The notes below the pieces were generated by a model. The model searched no databases. It was given only the letters and a program-made list of their open reading frames with translations, and was not told the DNA's origin. Positions 58,542 through 64,000 of a stretch of 64,000 bases of DNA are shown here, one piece after another. Position 1 is the stretch's first letter, and the number at the start of each line of letters is the position of its first letter. This DNA comes from Archangium lansingense (lineage in GTDB: Bacteria > Myxococcota > Myxococcia > Myxococcales > Myxococcaceae), in assembly GCF_026626635.1 (NCBI RefSeq), contig NZ_JAPNKA010000001.1:5580001-5644000 (forward strand), in the 5' to 3' direction. The position numbers and the translations under genes were made by a program.

Positions 58542-60467
58542 ATGAAGTTTCGGCTTTCAGGTCTGGTGTGTGCGGTCATCGTCGGTTTCGGCTGCGCGGG
58601 ACTTCCCGAGGAGGTCTGGTTCATGTGTGAGCCCGGGGGGGGCTGCTCTCAGCGCACCGCGGACGGGACTCCGTACGTCTGCTACCCCGACGACTACTGC
58701 CGCCCGCCCGGTACGCCGATCGATGGCACCGACGGTGGAGGTACCGACGGCGGCGGGGGAACCGACGGTGGAGGAACCGACGGCGGTGGGGGTACTGACG
58801 GTGGAGGTACCGACGGCGGCGGAGGAACCGACGGTGGAGGCACCGATGGTGGAGGCACCGACGATGGAGGTCCCGGCGAGTGCACGCCGACGAGATCGTG
58901 CTCGGAAGCCTGCGGTTCGCTCGACGACGGCTGCGGGACGATCATCCACTGCCGCAGCTGCGACATCGGCTCCATCTGCGGAAGCAACCACACCTGCCAG
59001 CAGTGCCCGGCGGTCGATCTGCCAGATGATGCGTTCGACGATCGGAACTGTGACGGGATCGACGGGCAGCTCGACGGCGGCATCTTCGTCTCCGCGAGCG
59101 GCGGGAATGACGGCTGGCCGGGCACCAGGTCGCAGCCGGTAGCGTCGCTCTCGGTCGCGTTCAACCTCGCACGGTCCACTACGCATAAGACGATCTACAT
59201 CGGCAATGGGACCTACAACGCCGGCGCGTCGGGCATGGACTGGACCTCACCGGTGTCGCTGTACGGCGGTTACTCCGCGGACTTCAGCTCGCGTAATGCG
59301 ACGGACAGGCCCGTTCTCCAGGTCGGCGCGGACGGCATCCGCGTGACCGCCACCGGCGGCGCATTCACCCTCGAGCGCATCGCCGTGAACGCCGGAAACG
59401 CCGCCGGAGACGGCAAGCCGTCGGTGGCCATGACGGTGCACAACACGCAGGAGCTCTCGCTTCGCCACGTGTTTCTCCGCGCCGGTAACGGCAGCGACAG
59501 CTCGGGGGGCTCTGCCGGCGGCGAGGGTGCAGTCGGTCTGGCTGGAGCCGGTGGCGGCGTCGCCAACAATGCCGCCCCAGGATCGGGGGCGGGCTCCACC
59601 GGTTCGAGCTGTGCCAGTGCGGGCGGCGCTGGAGGCACTGGCGGCACTCACTACGGAACTCCGCCGGGGGCTGGCATTCCGGGTACGGCTGGCGCCAACA
59701 ACGCTGGCTCCGGCGGCATCGGCGGCGCCCGCTTCACTGGCTGTGACAACACCTTGAACAGGTGTGGTTCGTGTCCGCAGGGAATGGCGGAGGCCGGCGA
59801 AAAGGGCCGCGACGGTGCACCCGGAGCCGACGTCGGGCGCGGGGCGCCAGGAAACGGAACGGGTTCCGTCGTCGGTGGCGTCTGGACGGCAGGGACCGGC
59901 GGCACTGGCTCGACCGGCGGCAACGGAGGTGGAGGTGGAGGTGGAGGCGGAGGCGGGGCCTACCTGATCAAGAGCAACACCACCACTTACTGCGGGTTCT
60001 CGTCTTCCGGCGGCGGAGGCGGCTCGGGCGGAAGTGGAGGTTGTGGCGGAGGAGGTGGCACCGGCGGTCGTGGCGGTGGCGCTTCCATTGCGCTGCTCCT
60101 GGCAAACGCTCGTGTCCAGGCCACCGCGTTGACGCTTCAGACCGGTACTGGCGGCAAGGGCGGTCCGGGAGGTGCGGGCGGTCTGGGCGGAAAGGGCGGA
60201 GCGGGAGGCCTGGGAGGTCCTGGCTTCGCCGGTGGAACCGAGAACGGAGGCCAGGGTGGCCCGGGCGGGCAAGGTGGTGACGGAGGAACCGGTGGTCCTG
60301 GCGGAGGCGGTGGTGGTGGACCCTCCGTTGGAATCTATTGCTCCGGCTCGTCGACGGTCGCTCTCGACGGCGGCATCAACTTTGTTCCCGGCATGTCGGG
60401 CACGCGCGCGGACAACGGAGAGCCTGGTCAGGGTGGGACCGCCTATCAGTGCCCGGGTATCCCCTAA
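58542..60467 (+). CDS. Gly-rich lipoprotein with a (GGGTD)n linker
   Basis: The 641-residue protein has a lipobox (VIVGFGCAG, Cys about 18), a Cys-rich head and a linker of alternating GGGTD/GGGGTD units (about 62-110). A Cys-rich knot (CTPTRSCSEACGSLDDGCG) and a right-handed-helix-like segment (VSLYGGYSADFSSRN) follow. A very Gly-rich C-terminal half (collagen-like Gly spacing) ends with GGTAYQCPGIP. ATG 58542 is preceded by an A/G-rich run GGAGCGAAAA. Proteins of this type are found on myxobacterial surfaces; a role in adhesion or matrix is inferred. Confidence 0.75.
   Translation: MKFRLSGLVCAVIVGFGCAGLPEEVWFMCEPGGGCSQRTADGTPYVCYPDDYCRPPGTPIDGTDGGGTDGGGGTDGGGTDGGGGTDGGGTDGGGGTDGGGTDGGGTDDGGPGECTPTRSCSEACGSLDDGCGTIIHCRSCDIGSICGSNHTCQQCPAVDLPDDAFDDRNCDGIDGQLDGGIFVSASGGNDGWPGTRSQPVASLSVAFNLARSTTHKTIYIGNGTYNAGASGMDWTSPVSLYGGYSADFSSRNATDRPVLQVGADGIRVTATGGAFTLERIAVNAGNAAGDGKPSVAMTVHNTQELSLRHVFLRAGNGSDSSGGSAGGEGAVGLAGAGGGVANNAAPGSGAGSTGSSCASAGGAGGTGGTHYGTPPGAGIPGTAGANNAGSGGIGGARFTGCDNTLNRCGSCPQGMAEAGEKGRDGAPGADVGRGAPGNGTGSVVGGVWTAGTGGTGSTGGNGGGGGGGGGGGAYLIKSNTTTYCGFSSSGGGGGSGGSGGCGGGGGTGGRGGGASIALLLANARVQATALTLQTGTGGKGGPGGAGGLGGKGGAGGLGGPGFAGGTENGGQGGPGGQGGDGGTGGPGGGGGGGPSVGIYCSGSSTVALDGGINFVPGMSGTRADNGEPGQGGTAYQCPGIP
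58726..58871 (+). repeat. Minisatellite encoding the GGGTD linker
   Basis: About nine units of 15-18 bases (consensus ACCGACGGTGGAGG with GGC/GGT/GGG variants at the end) run in frame and encode (G)GGGTD. Third-position differences between units show that the array is not perfectly young. Slippage in such an array would change the linker length in frame. Confidence 0.85.
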
Positions 60468-60563
60468 GCGGCACGGATGCCGGAAACCCCTGAGGGCTCA
60501 GAGGCGAACGATGACTCGAGCCCACACCTGGAGGGGGTAGGGCAAGTCTGGCATCCTCGGGGG

Positions 60564-61091
60564 ATGAATCCATTGGCCCGTCGGTATCGACTCACGCTCG
60601 TGTCGCTGGTCCTCGCGGGGACGGTGGGGTGCGATCAGGCCACCAAGCAACTGGCCATCTCTCAGCTCCGCGACGAGTCCACCCAGGTCTTCCTGGGCGG
60701 GCTCCTGCGGCTCTCCTTCGCCGAGAATCCCGGCGCTTTCCTGAGCCTCGGCGGCAACCTTCCGCACGCCGTGCGATTCTGGCTGTTCATCGCGGCAGTG
60801 GGCGCGTTCCTCCTCGGTACGCTGGCCTACCTCGTGATGAGCCGCAGGCTCGAGCCTCTCCAGTCCGTGGCGCTCGCCCTGATCGTTGGAGGTGGACTGA
60901 GCAACTGGTTCGACCGTCTGGTGAACGATGGACGCGTCGTGGACTTCATGAACCTCGGCATCGGCTCCCTGCGCACGGGCATCTTCAACGTGGCGGATGT
61001 GGCCCTCATGCTCGGCGCTGGGCTGCTGATCCTGGCCGGGCGGCGAGCGAACATCCCTGGAGAACGACAGGGGGACCTTGGCCAGGGGTGA
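60564..61091 (+). CDS. lspA: Signal peptidase II (lipoprotein signal peptidase) paralogue
   Basis: The 175-residue integral membrane aspartic protease has GCDQATKQLA near the N-terminus, the NPGAFLSLG segment, GGGLSNWFDRLVNDGRVVDF with the first catalytic Asp (about 117) and FNVAD with the second (about 145). It cleaves prolipoproteins before the lipidated Cys in the cytoplasmic membrane. The NPGAFLSLG and SNWFDR motifs differ slightly from the common NxGxAFS and GNxxDR forms. It does not neighbour an isoleucyl-tRNA synthetase, so it may be a second copy. The window encodes at least six lipoproteins that would be substrates. Confidence 0.93.
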   Translation: MNPLARRYRLTLVSLVLAGTVGCDQATKQLAISQLRDESTQVFLGGLLRLSFAENPGAFLSLGGNLPHAVRFWLFIAAVGAFLLGTLAYLVMSRRLEPLQSVALALIVGGGLSNWFDRLVNDGRVVDFMNLGIGSLRTGIFNVADVALMLGAGLLILAGRRANIPGERQGDLGQG

Positions 61092-61124
61092 AGATGGCTG
61101 TCCTCACCCGTTTCCCAACGACTT

Positions 61125-62360
61125 CTACGCGGGGGCAGGAGGAACCGATTCTGCCGGTGCTGCGCTGGCTGCCGACGCTGCCGCGCGCTGGAGCGGCCTT
61201 CGATTCGACAGGTGAGACGCAACGGCGATGAGCGGCACCACGGCGGCGCCCAAGAAGGGAACCAGCTGCAACAGTGAGAATGCCAGCAGCAGGCTGACGC
61301 GAACGACGCGCGCCACGAGCCGGTGCTTCCATCGCCCGTGCGCAGCCACCGCGCTGGCGCTGGAGAGACGCAGCACGCAAAGCCCTGCCACCAGCCCGAT
61401 GACCGGCACCGCGCCGATGAGCGCAAGCAGGGGCAGAATCCGCAGCAGCGCGCGATCCGCCGCCCGGAGGAACATCCGGATGTCGTCTGGCGCGGGGAAG
61501 GCCTTGGCGCCGCACCGCGCACAGCACGCATCAGGCCCGCCCGTTTCGAGTGGCTCGGCGCAGGCGCGGCAGCGACAGCGGGCGAGCAGCGCAAAGACGT
61601 GGGCCTGCGTGTCCGCGACCGGTGTGCGCGTGGTGCGGCCAATCACATCGAGTGCACTCGGGTCGCGCAGCGCACCACAGCCTGGACAACGCAGCGCCAC
61701 GCGATGCGTTGACGTGGCACAGGCAGGGCACGCGATACGCTCCGACTCCTCCCGCGCTCGGAGGATGAAATAGGCACCGGTGACCAGCCCGGTGATCGGC
61801 AGCACGGCGATGATCGCGGCCGTTGGCGCGAAGGCGCACAGCGCAATCCCACCGATGGCGAAGAGCAGCTCTCCCGCCTCCAGCACCATGAGGACGCCCA
61901 GCTCATCCGCGCCAGGGATGGCTTCCAGTCCCTGGCGAATCCGCGTGTGCACCTGCGCGAACACGAGCGTCAGCGCGCCCATCGCGCCCACCACCACGCC
62001 CCCGAGGAGGAGCGCCGAGGCGGGACGCTCGGCCGAGGAGGCGAAAGCCCCCACCCGGTAGCCCGCGAAAACCATCCCGGACACCGTGGCTGTCGCGACG
62101 GCAGCGCGCCAGCTCCACGGGCCCACGCGCGGCCACACCGCTTCGACGTGGCCCCACACGAAACGCTGCGCCGACCAGACTGCAAAGACGGTTCCAATCA
62201 ACACCGTCGCCAGGAGCGTGGAATAGGGCGGGGCGCCTCGACCACCCGCGCCCGCCTCGAATGCGCCGAAGGCCACGAGCAGAACGGTGGTGGAGGAGGC
62301 CACCAGGGGGCGGCTCCCAAAGTACGGCACGGCGGCCAGGACTGCTAAGTAGCTTCCCAC
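61125..62360 (-). CDS. Multi-span membrane protein with two zinc ribbons
   Basis: The 411-residue protein starts with GTG 62360 behind GGAGA. It has about five membrane helices, a cytoplasmic zinc-ribbon pair (CPACATSTHRVALRCPGCG, and CRCRACAEPLETGG followed by CCARCG) and a second hydrophobic group of helices at the C-terminal end. Such double zinc-ribbon membrane proteins have no assigned function. It is convergent with lspA, 33 bases apart. A more distal ATG (62423) would lack a ribosome-binding site. Confidence 0.75.
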   Translation of the reverse strand: MGSYLAVLAAVPYFGSRPLVASSTTVLLVAFGAFEAGAGGRGAPPYSTLLATVLIGTVFAVWSAQRFVWGHVEAVWPRVGPWSWRAAVATATVSGMVFAGYRVGAFASSAERPASALLLGGVVVGAMGALTLVFAQVHTRIRQGLEAIPGADELGVLMVLEAGELLFAIGGIALCAFAPTAAIIAVLPITGLVTGAYFILRAREESERIACPACATSTHRVALRCPGCGALRDPSALDVIGRTTRTPVADTQAHVFALLARCRCRACAEPLETGGPDACCARCGAKAFPAPDDIRMFLRAADRALLRILPLLALIGAVPVIGLVAGLCVLRLSSASAVAAHGRWKHRLVARVVRVSLLLAFSLLQLVPFLGAAVVPLIAVASHLSNRRPLQRAAASAASAAPAESVPPAPA

Positions 62361-62634
62361 GCTATCTCCTCTCACTCGGCCACGGGTCGACAGCGCGGAG
62401 CCCACTTTGGAGCGCCGCGTCACCCGGGGTCAAGGCGTGGAACTGCGGTGCATAAGGATGACGCGAACACGCGCTACCCATTGCATGCGTGTGCCTTTTT
62501 CGGCGTGGAAGCCTTCTGGAGACGCGTCGCAGGTGGAGGTGGGCGGCTTGTCGACGCGCCGTCCATCACGCGGCCACCGTGCCATGCTTCTTGATGGCCG
62601 ACACCATGGGCTGGACCGGAGGCTTACGCAAGGA

Positions 62635-63693
62635 CTACGGACGGAGGGGGGCGGCGTCCTGGATGACGAGGGGGATGACGGGCCGACCGTCGCTCCAGAC
62701 CCCGAGTGAGCTGTGCTCCGGCGTGTCACCGAGCGCGTACTGACAGTCAGTCCCGTCGTAGGCGCAGCTCCTCAACGCGTCCCAGACCTTCCAGACGAAG
62801 TTCCAGTCGTAGGCATCTGCCCGGCCGCCATAGCCGGGGCCCCCCGCGGACACGCCATGCCTGCTCGACAGCGGAGGAGTGCCATGGCGGTCGGTGCGGA
62901 TCATCACGAGATCCTTGTTCTCGTCGGGGATGTGCCCGAGCTTCGGGAACACCGCGTTGCAACTCGAGTGGGCCTTGCCCTTCTCGGAGATGATCCCTTC
63001 CTCGCTCGAGTGGCACTGCAGTTTGACCGACGCGGGAATGCCGTCCAGGGTCTCGTCCAATCCGCCCTCGCCATCAGTCCCTCCGTCGTGCGGATCCTCG
63101 AGGAAGATCGCCCGCGGCGTGGGCAATCCGATGGACGCATGGCGGTTGGCGAGATTCGCCGTGAGGATTCCGCCGAACGAGAAGCCGAAGTAGCTCGTCC
63201 TCTCGAGCTGCGGCCGTACGCGCCCAGGCCCGTTCAGGAACTCGAGCCCGCTCTGAATTCCCACGCGCGCGGACGTCATGCAAGGCTCGATGTCGAACGC
63301 GCCCGCGCACGGAAACGCCAACCCGGTCTGCCATCGTGGATAGATGACCACATTGCCCTTTCGGACCGTGTGCCGGATGAGCTCGTACATCATGTCGTAG
63401 CCCGAGTACTCCGCGTACCCGTGCAGGATGATGGCGAGCGGCGCCGATGCCGGCTGCGGGTGGATGGGCTCGAACACGTACCAGCCGTAGACGCCCTCGC
63501 CGCCCGAGCTCACTCGCATGTCCGCATGCGGGTAGTCGCTCCCACCCGGCCCGCTCGGAGGCTGCGCGGGTTGTTGGCTCCCGGTCTCGCCCGTGGTCTC
63601 TCGCGGCCCCGGTGGAGCGCAGCCTCCCGTCACGAGCACGCCGAGCATGACCATGAGCGCCAGTGTCCTGTTTCGTTCATGGAGCTCACGCAT
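62635..63693 (-). CDS. Alpha/beta hydrolase lipoprotein
   Basis: The 352-residue protein has a lipobox (VLVTGGC, Cys about 25) and the alpha/beta hydrolase signature APLAIILHGYAEYSGYD, the nucleophile elbow GFSFGG and AIFLEDPHDGG. SSRHG near the C-terminus is the candidate catalytic His. AGGGGAAACCC precedes ATG 63693. A possible upstream ATG at 63729 overlaps the previous stop as ATGA and has GGAG at a good distance, which would add 12 residues to the N-region. The substrate is unknown. Confidence 0.82.
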   Translation of the reverse strand: MRELHERNRTLALMVMLGVLVTGGCAPPGPRETTGETGSQQPAQPPSGPGGSDYPHADMRVSSGGEGVYGWYVFEPIHPQPASAPLAIILHGYAEYSGYDMMYELIRHTVRKGNVVIYPRWQTGLAFPCAGAFDIEPCMTSARVGIQSGLEFLNGPGRVRPQLERTSYFGFSFGGILTANLANRHASIGLPTPRAIFLEDPHDGGTDGEGGLDETLDGIPASVKLQCHSSEEGIISEKGKAHSSCNAVFPKLGHIPDENKDLVMIRTDRHGTPPLSSRHGVSAGGPGYGGRADAYDWNFVWKVWDALRSCAYDGTDCQYALGDTPEHSSLGVWSDGRPVIPLVIQDAAPLRP

Positions 63694-63725
63694 GGGTTTC
63701 CCCTGTCCCTTCGCGACTCGCGCCG

Positions 63726-64000
63726 TCATTGCTTGAACTCCCAGCCAATGAAGACCATGGGGACGAGTGTCCAGATGGCCTGCCGCACATCGCGCGCGTC
63801 GAGGATCTCTCGCGTGGACGAGATGGTTGTCGTGGCCACATGTCCATCCGCCCCCAGGAGCTTCAGGTCGACCCCGACCACCAGCCGATGGGGACCGTCT
63901 CCGAACCGCCAGCCTCCGCGAACGTTCGCTCCGGAGGCGAAGTTCACCAACCCTTCGCCGGCCATGTTCATGCTCTGCGAGTGCACCGCCCCGGCCCCGG
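63726..64000 (-). CDS. C-terminal fragment of a likely outer-membrane protein
   Basis: The gene enters from the right edge and ends at 63726, so only about 91 codons are present. The visible residues alternate hydrophobic and polar positions with strand-like segments (GLVNFASGANVRGGWRFG, HRLVVGVDLKLLGADG, TLVPMVFIGWEFKQ), consistent with beta-barrel strands. No family was recognised. Its stop overlaps an in-frame upstream ATG of the hydrolase gene (ATGA). Confidence 0.6.
   Translation of the reverse strand, partial: GAGAVHSQSMNMAGEGLVNFASGANVRGGWRFGDGPHRLVVGVDLKLLGADGHVATTTISSTREILDARDVRQAIWTLVPMVFIGWEFKQ

Noticed and set aside
58726..60467. GGGTD and glycine-rich repeats as a possible CRISPR or transposon repeat
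   Set aside because: The units are in frame, short, and without unique spacers; they encode a low-complexity protein linker.

Overview
The window reads as a piece of chromosome from a high-GC, Gram-negative predatory/social deltaproteobacterium, most likely a myxobacterium of the Cystobacterineae (Archangium, Cystobacter or Melittangium type). The basis is codon use with almost every third position G or C, very large multi-PAS or AAA-GAF histidine kinases without partners, a membrane eukaryote-like Ser/Thr kinase, many secreted lipoproteins and beta-propellers, and several genes set in small operons with long antisense open frames. No rRNA, tRNA, CRISPR array, intact insertion sequence or phage was seen. 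The genus is an inference; no 16S or marker gene is present.

Layout. 1-6170: tail of an unidentified gene; a minus-strand operon FKBP prolyl isomerase - secreted lipase - decayed ricin-lectin protein, preceded by three helically phased repeats; kptA (RNA 2'-phosphotransferase) divergent from a LysR regulator across a perfect palindrome; two small unknown proteins, one with a magainin-like cationic amphipathic N-terminus. 6366-13959: an AAA-GAF histidine kinase, a decayed ADP-ribosylglycohydrolase, and a GAF-PAS-PAS histidine kinase. 14022-18848: an SMR-like protein lacking the usual membrane glutamate, a PP2C fragment, a secreted polysaccharide deacetylase under a candidate sigma-54 promoter, a cluster of palindromes, a decayed MacB-type permease, a two-domain GNAT, a DUF2090 aldolase-like protein and a MaoC hydratase. 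18945-31230: an M35 (aspzincin) protease lipoprotein, an alpha/beta hydrolase, an outer-membrane barrel, YccF, a PQQ-like propeller, a multi-PAS kinase, an SBBP-type lipoprotein and a CrtI-like oxidoreductase.

31472-36127 is a tight four-gene operon (polysaccharide deacetylase, CelD/FemAB-like acyltransferase, DegT-like aminotransferase, second CelD/FemAB-like acyltransferase) that looks like a sugar- or peptide-modification branch of an exopolysaccharide or cell-surface pathway. It is followed by a membrane PAS-PAS-GAF kinase, an SDR, a GT39 glycosyltransferase, a carboxylesterase lipoprotein, DUF418, DUF6881 and an alpha/beta hydrolase.

46301-55599 holds a fusion of an FAD oxidoreductase with an acetoacetate-decarboxylase-like domain, a DUF1801 protein with a histone-H1-like tail, a flavin reductase-sodB operon, a GH19-like protein whose catalytic HESG motif reads FVTG, an unknown secreted protein, and a translationally coupled lipoprotein/tandem-repeat pair. 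55797-64000 holds a Ser/Thr kinase with its membrane domain at the N-terminus, a propeller lipoprotein that apparently starts at CTG, a glycine-rich lipoprotein with a (GGGTD)n linker, an lspA paralogue, a zinc-ribbon membrane protein, an alpha/beta hydrolase lipoprotein and the end of an outer-membrane protein.

Two themes stand out. Genes are decaying by internal deletion: at least four remnants, each missing its catalytic core or most of its length. The cell envelope is heavily represented: lipases, deacetylases, peptidoglycan-binding proteins, lipoproteins and a signal peptidase II paralogue. The strongest candidates for something undescribed are the triple Cys-rich repeat of the lipase, the small cationic/acidic pair at 5184-6170, the coupled lipoprotein/repeat pair at 54362-55599, and the GH19 pseudoenzyme.
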